Assembly: GCF_900111745.1 (NCBI RefSeq)
Contig: NZ_FOIJ01000001.1
Span: 372,001 to 436,000, forward strand
Source: Stigmatella erecta
GTDB taxonomy: Bacteria; Myxococcota; Myxococcia; Myxococcales; Myxococcaceae
Length of the DNA: 64,000 nucleotides
Direction of reading: 5' to 3'
Under the pieces are notes generated by a model. The model had not been told where the DNA came from, did not search any database, and worked only from the letters and a program-made list of their open reading frames with translations. A program made the translations under genes and the position numbers. Below, in pieces: positions 28,730 through 41,073 of this stretch. The number at the start of each line of letters is the position of its first letter. The first letter of the stretch is position 1.

Positions 28730-29397
28730 TGCGCTGGGCCGCCATCCTCGCCGCAGGCCTCTGTGCCCCGGCCGCCTTCGCCGACGAGGGCGGACCGCTG
28801 CTGGGGGGCGTGGGCCGCATCACCGTGCAGGGCGGCTGGCGGCTCGTCGCCAACGACACCTTTTATGACCGGTACGCCTCGCGGCCGGAGAACGCGGGGC
28901 TGGCGCCCTCGCCCCGCTCCAAGGGCAGCCCCATCGGCCTGGCCTCCTTCGCCTATGCCGTCACGGACTTCGTGGAGCTGGGGGTGGATCTGTTCGGCAC
29001 GGTGCAGCGGCTGCAGCTTACCGGCCAGCCCCGGCTGAACACGGTCTCCTACGGGGCCCTGCTGGGGCTGCGGCTCCAGGGCGGCCTGGACGTGGGACCC
29101 GACGGGCTGGTGCCCTTCGTGGGCATCCTCACGGGCCCGCTGCTGGCCTCGGCCACCTTCGAGGGGCAAGCCTCCAAGGAGACGCTCACGCAGGCCTGGG
29201 GTGCCACCGTGGGGGCGACGCTCCGGCTGACGCCTGTCTGGGGGCTCACTGCCGAGTACCGCCTGGTGCGGGCCCGGGGCGCGGTCGAGGCGCCCGGACG
29301 GAAGTTCGGGACATTCAATGCGGGGGGCAGCTGGTTCGGCCTGGGCATCACGTACACCTTCCCCCCGGAGCCCTCCCACCCTGGACGGGGGTTCTAG
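28729..29397 (+). CDS. predicted outer-membrane beta-barrel protein
   Basis: A 222-residue exported protein: signal peptide MRWAAILAAGLCAPAAFA, then alternating hydrophobic/polar strands with many glycines and aromatic residues and a terminal strand WFGLGITYTF, typical of small 8-strand outer-membrane barrels. ATG at 28729 overlaps the stop of the 51-aa gene. The protein may be a porin or receptor; no substrate can be inferred. A gap of ~115 bases separates it from the next TPR gene. Confidence 0.75.
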   Translation: MRWAAILAAGLCAPAAFADEGGPLLGGVGRITVQGGWRLVANDTFYDRYASRPENAGLAPSPRSKGSPIGLASFAYAVTDFVELGVDLFGTVQRLQLTGQPRLNTVSYGALLGLRLQGGLDVGPDGLVPFVGILTGPLLASATFEGQASKETLTQAWGATVGATLRLTPVWGLTAEYRLVRARGAVEAPGRKFGTFNAGGSWFGLGITYTFPPEPSHPGRGF

Positions 29398-29512
29398 CCA
29401 GGCATCAGGCGCCTGCCCCTCTGGCTGCTGACAGAAAGGGGCGGGAAATGAGTTTTTTCCAAACCCTGTTCCGCTGCCGGAAAGTCATTGATCCGACAGG
29501 GGAACTTTTAGA

Positions 29513-30571
29513 ATGCGCGAGCCGGTCGAAGTCGTTTCCGGGCCCAACAGAAAGATGTCCATGGCATCCGAGCACAAGCCAGAGGTTGACAAGGAACTGT
29601 CGGAGATCCGCAAGGAGGTGATCGAGGCGCGCAACCTCGTCATCAAGACCGACAACCTTCTGAAGAACCTGCACGCCGAGGTGAAGGCCGTCGGCAAGCG
29701 GCACGAGGACTTCCAGAAGCGCCAGTGGATCTCCTCGGGGGTGGCCTACGCCCTCTTCGCCATCCTGGCCGGGGGAGGCGCGCTGCTCATCAGCAACGCG
29801 CGGACCTCCACCGCGGGCGCCGAGCGTGAGCGGCTGGAGAAGATGGTGACCGACTTGACGTCGGAGCTCGAGAAGCAGCGCACGGAGCTGGCCGCGAACC
29901 AGGGCGCCCAGCGCTCCGCGGCCGAGGTCTACAAGCTGATGACGACGCTGCCCGGCGACGAGCGGCTCAAGGGCATCGACGCGCTGGTGAAGCTGGACAC
30001 CACGCGCCTGTCCGGCCTGGAGCGCCAGGCGCTCAACGACCGCGCCACGCTGCTGCGCAAGGAGATCGGCGACGCCGCCTTCGAGCGCGGCAAGGCCGCC
30101 TTCCGCCGCAACGACATGAACGGCACCGTGGAGGACCTGTCGCGCTTCATGGCGATGAACCCCTCCGAGGCGGACGCGCTGGATGCGTCCTTCTTCCTGG
30201 GCGCCGCCTACAACAACCTCGGCAAGCACGAGCAGGCCGTGCCGCTGCTGGCCCGCTTCGTCGACGGGGACAAGCGCTCCAAGACGCGCGACTACGCCAT
30301 GGTGCTGCTGGCCCAGTCCTACCAGGAGACCAACCAGGTCGAGAAGGCGCTGGCCACCGTGCGTGACGCCATCGCCAACTACCCGGCGACCCAGTACCTG
30401 GGGGCGATGCGCGCGCGCCTGAACTCCGCCAAGCGCCAGCTGGGCGGCCCCGATGCGGCGGCAGCCCCCGCGCCCGCGGTCCCCACGCCCGCCGTGGCGG
30501 CCCCCGCGGCCCCCGCTCCCGCGGCCCCGGCCCCGGCGGCTCCGGTCACCGCGAAGCCCGCGGGCCAGTAG
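29513..30571 (+). CDS. membrane-anchored coiled-coil/TPR protein
   Basis: A 352-residue protein with an N-terminal charged coiled coil (~20-70), a single transmembrane helix (~73-97, ISSGVAYALFAILAGGGALLIS), a second coiled coil (~100-130) and TPR repeats (~190-300: DASFFLGAAYNNLGKHEQAV; DYAMVLLAQSYQETNQVEKA). A disordered Ala/Pro tail (~310-350) follows. ATG at 29513 has AGGGGA ~11 bases upstream; an internal ATG at 29555 is possible. It likely scaffolds a complex at the inner membrane, with TPR domain in the periplasm. Confidence 0.8.
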   Translation: MREPVEVVSGPNRKMSMASEHKPEVDKELSEIRKEVIEARNLVIKTDNLLKNLHAEVKAVGKRHEDFQKRQWISSGVAYALFAILAGGGALLISNARTSTAGAERERLEKMVTDLTSELEKQRTELAANQGAQRSAAEVYKLMTTLPGDERLKGIDALVKLDTTRLSGLERQALNDRATLLRKEIGDAAFERGKAAFRRNDMNGTVEDLSRFMAMNPSEADALDASFFLGAAYNNLGKHEQAVPLLARFVDGDKRSKTRDYAMVLLAQSYQETNQVEKALATVRDAIANYPATQYLGAMRARLNSAKRQLGGPDAAAAPAPAVPTPAVAAPAAPAPAAPAPAAPVTAKPAGQ

Positions 30572-30621
30572 TCCAAGCGGTTGCTCTTCCCACCCTCCGG
30601 GGGGGATGGGTGTTGCCTCGC

Positions 30622-30650
30622 GGGGCCCACGGTCGTAAGACCTGGGCCCC
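30622..30650 (+). terminator. strong GNRA-capped hairpin directly before the start of the next gene
   Basis: Stem GGGGCCCA (30622-30629) pairs with TGGGCCCC (30643-30650); inside it GGTC (30631-30634) pairs with GACC (30639-30642) around a GTAA loop. Only one base (C30630) is unpaired, so about 12 base pairs form. The stem ends at the base before the GTG of the 170-aa gene. It could be a terminator for the TPR gene or an RNA switch hiding the ribosome-binding region; there is no T-run. Confidence 0.5.
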
Positions 30651-31163
30651 GTGTCCGTTCCCGACCCCCGGAATTCCCAGTACCGCCCCTTTCGCGCCGC
30701 CACCTATGGGACGTACCTCGTCCTGGTGACGGCCTTCTGCTTGTGGCTCATCGTGAACGTCAGCCGGTCGGTGGCGGCGATGACGCCCGAGCGCCTGCCC
30801 GCGGCCAGTGAAGTGCTCAGCTACGGCGAGTGCCTCCAGGGCGCGCAGCGGCTGTGGACAGAGCTCGAGACCGAGCGCGAGATGCTGGTGCGCGCCTCCG
30901 AGAGCGCCCCCCGCGACGTGGATCAACAGTGGATGCGCGTGCGCACCGGGTGGCTGGAGAAACTGCGGATGCAGGAAAGTCAGTGTGCCCTGGGCTCGCG
31001 TGATCGCTCCGAGCTGCGCACCGTCTTCCGGCGCCTGGACGAGGTGCAGGATCTCTACACGATCCATGCCGTGCAGTACGCGGGCGAGGTGGGCGGCGCG
31101 GTGGATGCGCTCCAGTCGGCCTTTGCCGCCGCGCGTCTCAAGAACAGCCCGCGCTCCCCGTAA
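30651..31163 (+). CDS. small membrane protein with alpha-helical periplasmic domain
   Basis: 170 aa with one N-terminal transmembrane helix (~20-40, TYLVLVTAFCLWLIVNV) and a helical, charged domain with two Cys (C62, ECLQ; C105, SQCALG) behind it. The only near start is GTG at 30651, which lies immediately after a strong hairpin and has no Shine-Dalgarno outside it. No family recognised. Probably anchored in the inner membrane, soluble part in the periplasm; co-transcription with the TPR protein gene depends on whether the hairpin terminates. Confidence 0.65.
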   Translation: MSVPDPRNSQYRPFRAATYGTYLVLVTAFCLWLIVNVSRSVAAMTPERLPAASEVLSYGECLQGAQRLWTELETEREMLVRASESAPRDVDQQWMRVRTGWLEKLRMQESQCALGSRDRSELRTVFRRLDEVQDLYTIHAVQYAGEVGGAVDALQSAFAAARLKNSPRSP

Positions 31164-31334
31164 TTGGATTCATGTGAGTGTTTCACATAGCGGGTTGGGT
31201 TGGACCCCGGGGATGTAAAGACAGACCCCAGCCACAGAATCGGCCTGTGTTTCAATCGTGCAGAGCAATTGGATTCACCCTGCGGTGATCTTCTCTTTGG
31301 CTTGCGTGTCACGTATCGCTGTTAACGTAGCGAT
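31163..31334. promoter_or_regulatory. repeats in the spacer before the SnoaL-like gene
   Basis: The ~250-base spacer is less GC-rich than its surroundings. AATTGGATTCA occurs twice (31163-31173 and 31267-31277, 104 bases apart) and ATCGCT/AGCGAT form an inverted repeat at 31315-31334 with an 8-base centre. These could be regulator sites for the following gene. No obvious -35/-10 pair stands out. Confidence 0.35.
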
Positions 31335-31416
31335 GGGACCTCTTCTGATGGCGTGCATTGCGCCATGGCTGAGATCCCGCGAAGCCAATACAGTAGTCTT
31401 ACGAAAGGAGTCGCCC

Positions 31417-31983
31417 ATGAGTGAGTTGTTGGCGTCGACGGACGTGAAGAAGCCGCACGTGCAAGAGATGGCGCATCAGTGGGAGGCGCATCTGCACTCC
31501 GAGTTCCAGGCCAAGAGCACGGAAGAAGCGCTGGCGACCATGACGGACACGCCCCGCGTGAACATCGTGCCCTTGATGGTGGGAGGGCTGAACGCAGAAG
31601 AGCTGAAGATCTTCTACTCCAAGCACTTCCTCAACCAGCTCCCGCCGGACATCGCCTTCGCGCCCATCACGCGCACGGTGGGGCAGGGCCGGATCGTGGA
31701 TGAGTTCGTGCTGAAGTTCACGCACTCGCTTCAGATGGACTGGATCCTCCCGGGCGTGCCCCCCACCCACCGGTGGATCGAGATGGCCATGGTGGTCATC
31801 GTCCAGTTCAACCCGCAGGGAGACAAGATCGAGTCGGAGAACCTCTACTGGGACATGGGTTCGATCATGCTCCAGGCGGGCCTCATCGATGCATCGCTGC
31901 CGGTGCGCGGCGCGGACCACGCGCGGCAGGCCCTCAACCCGGTCATGCCGATGAATGAGTTGATTACCCGCGCTCAGGGCTGA
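31417..31983 (+). CDS. SnoaL/NTF2-like fold protein
   Basis: A 188-residue protein with an NTF2/SnoaL-type cone fold: helical N-terminus (QEMAHQWEAHLHSEF), then beta strands RTVGQGRIVDEFVLKFTHS, IEMAMVVIVQFN and a final DKIESENLYWDMGSIMLQAGL segment. Members of this superfamily include polyketide cyclases, ester-cleaving enzymes and proteins without activity. ATG at 31417 follows AAAGGAG 6 bases upstream; the frame is open upstream but the sequence there is not protein-like. Stands alone between a repeat-rich spacer and a convergent gene. Confidence 0.78.
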   Translation: MSELLASTDVKKPHVQEMAHQWEAHLHSEFQAKSTEEALATMTDTPRVNIVPLMVGGLNAEELKIFYSKHFLNQLPPDIAFAPITRTVGQGRIVDEFVLKFTHSLQMDWILPGVPPTHRWIEMAMVVIVQFNPQGDKIESENLYWDMGSIMLQAGLIDASLPVRGADHARQALNPVMPMNELITRAQG

Positions 31984-32053
31984 GCCCCTCGCTCCGCCCG
32001 CCGCTCCCAGAAGCCTGTCCGCCGGCCGCGCCCGCGCCGGGGGATGGGCTTCT

Positions 32054-33676
32054 CTAGCGTGTGGGGAGGGTGGCCGTGTAGTCCCCGGCGCTGTCGGCCA
32101 CCGTCTGGGCCAGCCGGACGGCGGTGGGCTTGCCGGCCACGTTCACCACGCGGAAGAACTGGATGTCGGCATAGGGCACCCCCGCGGTGCCGTGCGGGCC
32201 CTGCGCGTTCCCGAAGGTGACGCGGCCGGTGACGCGGCGCCCCTTGGACAGGGTGAAGGGCTCCAGCCGCAGCGCCTCCGTGGGCAGCACGGGCACGAAG
32301 CGGCTGACGCGCGGCAGGTTCTCGCCGGGCATGAAGTCGAAGCGGTACTCGCCCGGATCCAGGCGGAGGCTGTAGGCCCCCTCCTCATCGGTGGCGGAGC
32401 TCACCTCGGCCCCCTGGGCCGGCCAGGGCCAGCCGGTGACGGCCCCCACGGGATCGGCCACCACGCGCACCCCGGTCGCGGGGCCGCCCTCGGGCCGCAG
32501 CAGGACGCCCTGGACGATGACCTTGTTGGGGCAGAGCACCTCCTGGCCGGAGAGCCCGGCCGCGGGGACGCGCGTGGGCTGGCGGGTGATGCCCGCGGCC
32601 ACGTTCCCGGGGGGAATGGCATAGAGCATCAGCGGCGTGTCCGGCAGGCTCGGCAGGGACAGCACCTCGAAGCGGCCATCGGCCCCGGTCCGGACGGTGG
32701 GGCTGTGGAACTGGCCGCCCCCCTGGACCTTGCCCTGGAGGTACACGCTGGCGCCGGGCACGGGCTGGCCCGCGCGGTCCACGACGCGGCCGCTCACCGG
32801 CACGGCCGTGCCCGCGTCCTCCAGGACGAGCGGCGCGGTGATGCCCGGGCGCGGGTCCACGGAGAACTCCCGCTGGGGAAACAGGCCACCGGCCCGGGGG
32901 GCCGTCACCTGGACGAGGACATGCTCCAGCCGGGCGGCGGACGGGGGCAGCATGAGCAGGAACTCGCCCGTCTCGCGCGTCACGGGGACGCGCTGGGACA
33001 GGGGCTTCAGGCCCTCATCCAGCGCTTGAATCTCCAGGTCCTCGGTGACGGGCTGGCCTCCTTCCCGCACCACCTTGCCGGCCAGCCGGGTGAGCGAGGC
33101 GGCCGAGGGCAGGAGGAAGTCGAGCGGCACGGTCCCGCCGGGCTCCACGCGCACGCCTTCGGTGCGCAGGGGGGGCACCGAGGTGTCCCGGGGCACCAGC
33201 GTGACGGTGTAGGCCCCCGTGCCCACCGCGAGCTGGTAGCCGTCCCGGGTGGGCACGAGGGTGCCCTCGAAGCTGCGGGCCAGCCCCGGAATGAGCAGGC
33301 TCTCCCCGGTGGCCCGGATGAAGACAGGGTTCAGGTAGGGCACGGTGGCGGGGGTGCCGTCCGGGTTGAGCTCGGGCAGCTGCCGGCTCACCTTGCCCTG
33401 GAGGGTGGCGCGGCCGAACAGCTCCAGGTTGTGCTGGGGGCGCAGGTTCGTCACGGCGAAGTCCTGGGCGTGCAGCCCCGCGGCGGGATCCGGCTTCACC
33501 TCCACGACGATGTTCTGGCCCGGGTCGCCGCACCCGTCCGCGAAGCACACCTGGCCCTCGGTGCACTCGGCATCGCTGCGGCACACGAGCTGGATGTCCT
33601 CGCTGGAGTCCGGCAGGTAGGCGCAGGCGGCGCCCAGCAGCGCCAGCCCCAGGAGCGCGGCGCGGGGAAGCCTCAT
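32054..33676 (-). CDS. large lipoprotein with carboxypeptidase-regulatory-like repeats
   Basis: A 540-residue exported lipoprotein (lipobox GAAC, residues ~15-18), with a Cys-rich segment near the N-terminus (CRSDAECTEGQVCFADGCGDP) followed by repeated carboxypeptidase-regulatory-like/CarboxypepD_reg folds (VSGRVVDRAGQPVPGASVYLQG; VTGRVTFGNAQGP). Surface or outer-membrane exposure is expected. Its ATG overlaps the stop of the upstream lipoprotein gene by 4 bases (ATGA), and it is the last gene of the overlapping kinase cluster. A missing neighbour downstream suggests the operon ends here. Confidence 0.8.
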   Translation of the reverse strand: MRLPRAALLGLALLGAACAYLPDSSEDIQLVCRSDAECTEGQVCFADGCGDPGQNIVVEVKPDPAAGLHAQDFAVTNLRPQHNLELFGRATLQGKVSRQLPELNPDGTPATVPYLNPVFIRATGESLLIPGLARSFEGTLVPTRDGYQLAVGTGAYTVTLVPRDTSVPPLRTEGVRVEPGGTVPLDFLLPSAASLTRLAGKVVREGGQPVTEDLEIQALDEGLKPLSQRVPVTRETGEFLLMLPPSAARLEHVLVQVTAPRAGGLFPQREFSVDPRPGITAPLVLEDAGTAVPVSGRVVDRAGQPVPGASVYLQGKVQGGGQFHSPTVRTGADGRFEVLSLPSLPDTPLMLYAIPPGNVAAGITRQPTRVPAAGLSGQEVLCPNKVIVQGVLLRPEGGPATGVRVVADPVGAVTGWPWPAQGAEVSSATDEEGAYSLRLDPGEYRFDFMPGENLPRVSRFVPVLPTEALRLEPFTLSKGRRVTGRVTFGNAQGPHGTAGVPYADIQFFRVVNVAGKPTAVRLAQTVADSAGDYTATLPTR

Positions 33677-34214
33677 GTGCAGTCTCCCTGCACCGTGGTG
33701 ACGAACCACGAGTAGGTCACCACATAGCCGGGGTTGACGATGACGCCGCCGTCGCTGCCCGTGTGGGTGATGGACTCGGGCTGGCGGTTGGCCAGCAGGC
33801 GCGAGTCCGTCACCAGCGCCTCCACCACGTGCGTGCCCGGCTCGCGCAGGGGGCTGTTGGCCGCGCGCAGGTTGATGTTCAGCGTGCCGCGCTCCCCGCG
33901 CTGGGCCTGGCCGCTGCGGGCGAGGTCCGTCTCCCGGTACGGGCCAATGGGGTTCTGCGGGTTGTAGTCCAGGTACCACTTCACCGAGATGCGGTCGTCC
34001 ACGTCCGGATCCTCCACGATGACGGAGAACACCAGGTCGCAGAACCCCGCCGCGCCGAAGTCCTGGATGACGCGCGCCTGCGGCTCGGTCTGGGACTCCA
34101 CCACGCGGGGAGGGCGGTTGCGGCGCTCGGGCAGCTCCTCCAGGAAGATGTCGTCCTGGGGAAGGATGCAGCCGCTGGCGGCGCACACGGCCCCCAGCCA
34201 CGCCAGCCACCGCA

Positions 34215-34215
<1 letters not shown>
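33673..34215 (-). CDS. lipoprotein, 180 aa
   Basis: Predicted lipoprotein with lipobox ASGC near residue 15 and a beta-rich body containing a VFSVIVEDPDVDDRISVKWYLDY block, similar in style to Ig-like or PKD-like domains. The start codon overlaps the upstream activator's stop codon by one base (TGATG), and its own stop overlaps the next gene start by 4 bases. Function unknown. Position inside the kinase/sigma-54 cluster suggests it is an envelope component controlled by, or sensed by, that cluster. Confidence 0.72.
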
Positions 34216-36089
<1,874 letters not shown>

Positions 36090-36118
36090 GGTGGGACGAT
36101 TCCTGGAGAAATCCGAGG

Positions 36119-37101
36119 CTAGAAGGTGAGGGTGAGGCCGGCGCCGAGCCCGCCGGAGGTGGGGAAGAGCTGGAGGCGGGCCGAGGCGCCCGGTCCCGGC
36201 GCCGGGGCGGCCGGGGCCTGCTCGGGCCGCTCCTCGATGGAGGTCCGGACGACCTGGTCATCGTGGTGGTAGAGGGCATCGGCCACGCCGAGCGCGTAGA
36301 TGCTGTAGAAGCCGGCCGCCGAGCCCACCTTGAGCAGGCGCCAGGCATCGGCCTGGCCGGAGCGGCGCGTGGGGATGTAGCGCACGGTGATGGAGGCGCG
36401 CCCCGTCTCGGTGAGCACGTCGTCCAGCTCGATGGTGGAGGTCTCGAAGAGGGCCTCGTAGGCGAAGTAGGCGATGACGCTGGTGACGGCGAGCACGCCC
36501 TCGGTGGCGGCGAAGACGATGCCGAGGCTGTTGCGGCCCTGCTGGAACTGGCCCGCGCCGAAGGGGACGAAGTTCACGAGGAAGTTGCGCTTCTCCACGG
36601 TGCGCACCGTCACCTGCCGGGCGAGCGCCTCCACGCGGCGGCGCTGCTCCTCGGCGGCCAGCCGCTCGCGCTCGCGCCGCTCGGCCTCGCCCCGGGCGCG
36701 CTCCTGGCGCAGCCGCCGCTCCTGGCGCAGGAACTCCAGCTCCGAGGCCATCTTCTCCTTGAGCTTGTCGAAGTACGCCACGGCCGGGGGCGGCACCACG
36801 AAGGGATCCAGGCTGCTGTCCGGATCCAGCCGGAGCATCGCCGCGAAGTGCCGCTCCGCGTCCGTCATGCGCTGGAGGTTGAAGGCCGCCAGGCCCGCCA
36901 GCTCGTGCAGGTCCGCGAGCTGCTGCTCGCCCAGGTTGCCCCGGTCGATCCGGGCCTTGGCGCGATCGATGACCTCGGCGTACTTGCCGTACTCGAAGCT
37001 GGAGCGGATCGCGGCCGCCTCGGGGTCCGACTCCTGCGCGTGCGCGCGCCCGGGAACGAGCAGCAGGGGGACCAGCAACAGCGCGAGCAGCAGGCCACGG
37101 C

Positions 37102-37105
<4 letters not shown>
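36119..37105 (-). CDS. TPR-like membrane/envelope protein
   Basis: A 328-residue protein with an N-terminal signal peptide (LLLALLLVPLLLVPGRAHA), a TPR-like helical repeat (residues ~50-100: QLADLHELAGLAAFNLQRM), a long highly charged coiled coil (~125-185) and a hydrophobic C-terminal half (FVPFGAGQFQQGRNSLGIVFAATEGVLAVTSVIAYFAYEAL). The last strand LGAGLTLTF resembles an outer-membrane strand. The ATG overlaps the kinase stop by 4 bases (ATGA). Likely bridges the periplasm and passes signals to or from the kinase. Confidence 0.75.
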
Positions 37106-38928
<1,823 letters not shown>

Positions 38929-39180
38929 CGGGTGCAAGCGGTCCCCACCGGGTGCACGCCGCGTGGCAGGAGCCCCCGGATCCACGCCTCAGGGCCGCGG
39001 AGGGCACCGGCGGCAGTCAGGACTCCGGGGCTCGGGGGACAAGGCATGGTCGGACGCGGGTGTCAGGGACGAGGAGGCGCCTATGACAATGGCGTCGGGG
39101 GGGAGTTTAGGAGGCGACCCCGGGGTCCGCAACGCGCGAATCGAGAGAGGATCCGCTGCGGAAGCGCTTCATGTGCCTAT

Positions 39181-39208
39181 AAGGAAAAGAGAAACGGGCC
39201 CGGGGGCC
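39181..39208 (-). terminator. weak terminator-like hairpin past the TPR gene
   Basis: On the minus strand, GGCCC/GGGCC arms (39197-39208) form a short stem just after the TPR gene's stop codon, followed by a T-rich stretch (TTTCTCTTTTCC) at 39181-39195. Stem is short with a tiny loop. Confidence 0.35.
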
Positions 39209-39694
39209 TCAGCCTCCCTTGAGACGCTTCCGGGCCGCCAGCCGGTCCAGCAGGGCCTGGAGCAGCGGCTCGGTCTCCTTGGGCAGGGCGCGGTCCGTGG
39301 GCGAGCGGCCCGAGGTCGCCTGGGCGAGATGGAAGAGCTCCAGCAGGCGCTCCTGGATGAGCTCGCTGTCGGGACGCTGCTGCAAGGCCCGGCGGTAGGC
39401 GGCGGCGGCCCCCGCGTAGTCCCCCAGGGCGAAGAGGCGCTCTCCTTCCTGGATGGGCGAAGAGGGACCGAGCGTCAGCCGCTCCTCGCGGGGGGCGGCG
39501 GAGGCCCTCTGCAGGGCCTGCAGCTCCATGGGCTGGAGCGACTCGCGCAGCTGGGCAAGCCGCTGGGAGAGGGCTTCATCGGTAGGGCTCTCCCGGACGA
39601 GCGTCTCGTAGAGGCTTACGGCTTCGGCCAGCTCTCCGCGGCGCAGGGCCCGTTCGGCACGCGCCTGCATCTCGGCCCGGGCTTCAAGGGTCAT
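39209..39694 (-). CDS. TPR-repeat protein, 161 aa
   Basis: A soluble 161-residue protein with at least two TPR pairs (ARAERALRRGELAEAVSLYETLVRESPTDEAL and GERLFALGDYAGAAAAYRRALQQRPDSELI). No signal peptide seen. It lies 280 bases upstream of the Ser/Thr kinase on the same strand and may belong to the same transcription unit, though the spacer holds a terminator-like hairpin. Likely a protein-interaction adaptor. Confidence 0.75.
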   Translation of the reverse strand: MTLEARAEMQARAERALRRGELAEAVSLYETLVRESPTDEALSQRLAQLRESLQPMELQALQRASAAPREERLTLGPSSPIQEGERLFALGDYAGAAAAYRRALQQRPDSELIQERLLELFHLAQATSGRSPTDRALPKETEPLLQALLDRLAARKRLKGG

Positions 39695-39754
39695 CGCGGG
39701 ACAAGGTTACCGTGCGGGCTCCGGCCGCGCACGGGGTTATCCTCGGCGGGGCTT

Positions 39755-40417
39755 ATGTTCCTTGCCGCGCTTGCCGCCAGCCTGCTGTGGACCCAGGGCG
39801 CGCTCGGCTCCGAGCTGCGCAAGGACGGCTACGGCTTCCAGCCGCCGGAGGGCTTCGTGATGGTGCGCCCGGAGCCCTTCGCGGGCAGCCGGGTGGGCGC
39901 GGTGGCGCTGGAGCCGGACAGGCCCCGCTTCCTCTCGGTGGCGCTCTCGGATGGCGAGGGCCCGGAGGCGGCGGTGCTGCTCGTCTCGGTGGTGGAGGAG
40001 ACGTTCTCGGCGAGCCCCTCGGAGCGCGATGACTTCAGCGCGGCGGTGGTGCGGCACTTCGAGCGGGAGCTGGGCCTGGCGCTCACGCCGGAGCGCGTGG
40101 ACCGGCGCATGGGGCCCGTGCCCCGGGTGGAGGTGCTGGGCACCCTGCGCGAGGCGGGGCAGGTGAGGACGGTGCTGGTGACGGGGCTGGCCTCCACGGG
40201 GCGGCACGCGGTGGTGATGCTGAGTGCCCCCGCGGTCCGCTGGGAGGCGCTGGCACCACAGGTACACGCCTCGTTGGAGACCTTCCGGATGGAGGCGCCC
40301 ACCCACGTGGCCCTGTCCAACCGGACGACGGGGGCGCTGGCCGGGGCGCTGGCCGGGGCGCTCGTGGCCTCCTACATGGCCTGGCGCCGGCGCCGGCCGG
40401 ATAACACTTCCATGTAA
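39755..40417 (+). CDS. exported protein with C-terminal transmembrane helix, 220 aa
   Basis: A 220-residue protein: signal peptide (MFLAALAASLLWTQGALG), a soluble ~150-residue domain (YGFQPPEGFVMVRPEPF, LSVALSDGEGPEAAVLLVS), a C-terminal transmembrane helix (ALAGALAGALVASYMA) and a basic tail. The soluble part resembles short alpha/beta domains of unknown function. It diverges from the TPR gene at 39209. No family named. Confidence 0.72.
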   Translation: MFLAALAASLLWTQGALGSELRKDGYGFQPPEGFVMVRPEPFAGSRVGAVALEPDRPRFLSVALSDGEGPEAAVLLVSVVEETFSASPSERDDFSAAVVRHFERELGLALTPERVDRRMGPVPRVEVLGTLREAGQVRTVLVTGLASTGRHAVVMLSAPAVRWEALAPQVHASLETFRMEAPTHVALSNRTTGALAGALAGALVASYMAWRRRRPDNTSM

Positions 40418-40625
40418 GGTGTAGGGCCCCTCGCGTGGGTTCACCCTCCGTATAAACAGACATACTTCCGTCCAAACCAGCCATTTTTCCGCCGTCTTGG
40501 TGGGCTGTCTGTTGCGTTGGAGGAAAGCGCAGGGATGGACGGGAGGCCACTCGACCCCAGGGGAGATGGAGACTTATTCATCCCGGCGGATTTTCCACGC
40601 CCGCGATGCGGGAGGAGCGCTGCCC

Positions 40626-41066
40626 ATGATGGCCATGAACGCGATGCCGATGAACTCCACTCAGAGCATGCCGATGGGAAACATGATGCCCATGCCGATG
40701 ATGGGCATGAACCCGATGATGGGCGGCATGATGCCGATGATGGGCGGCATGATGGGCATGAACCCCATGATGAACCCGATGATGGGTGGCATGATGGGCA
40801 TGAACCCCATGATGAACCCGATGATGGGTGGCATGGGCATGCCGATGATGATGCCGATGATGATGCGTCAGATGGCGCCGATGATGGTCCGGATGACGTG
40901 TGAGATGGGCAAGGACGGCATGGTCTGCAAGATGATGCCGATGGAAGGCCAGGACATGGCGATGATGAAGGAGTGCTGCGACGCCATGAACTCCATGATG
41001 GCCATGGGCGCGCCGATGATGATGATGTGCAACGGCATGCCGATGATGATGTGCATGGCCCGCTAA
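40626..41066 (+). CDS. extremely methionine-rich small protein
   Basis: A 146-residue protein in which 66 residues (45%) are methionine, in MM-x and MGGMM patterns. A 14-residue unit (GGMMGMNPMMNPMM) is repeated twice in tandem. The C-terminal third also has six cysteines (TCEMGKDGMVCK; KECCDA; MMMMCNGMPMMMC). No signal peptide. Met/Cys richness suits binding of soft metals such as Cu(I) or Ag(I), or acting as an oxidant sink; this is inference. Start ATG at 40626 is chosen because GGGAGGAG lies 8 bases upstream; the upstream frame (from 40497) is not Met-rich and less likely coding. Confidence 0.8.
   Translation: MMAMNAMPMNSTQSMPMGNMMPMPMMGMNPMMGGMMPMMGGMMGMNPMMNPMMGGMMGMNPMMNPMMGGMGMPMMMPMMMRQMAPMMVRMTCEMGKDGMVCKMMPMEGQDMAMMKECCDAMNSMMAMGAPMMMMCNGMPMMMCMAR
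40743..40826 (+). repeat. tandem 42-base repeat inside the Met-rich gene
   Basis: Two head-to-tail copies (40743-40784 and 40785-40826) of a 42-base unit encoding 14 residues differ only at one third-codon position (GGC versus GGT). A partial third copy follows. Such near-identity implies recent duplication or gene conversion. Confidence 0.9.
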
Positions 41067-41073
41067 GGCCTGC

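Noticed and set aside
40741-40830. CRISPR-like direct repeats
   Set aside because: The repeats are contiguous, in frame and coding (Met-rich protein), with no unique spacers.
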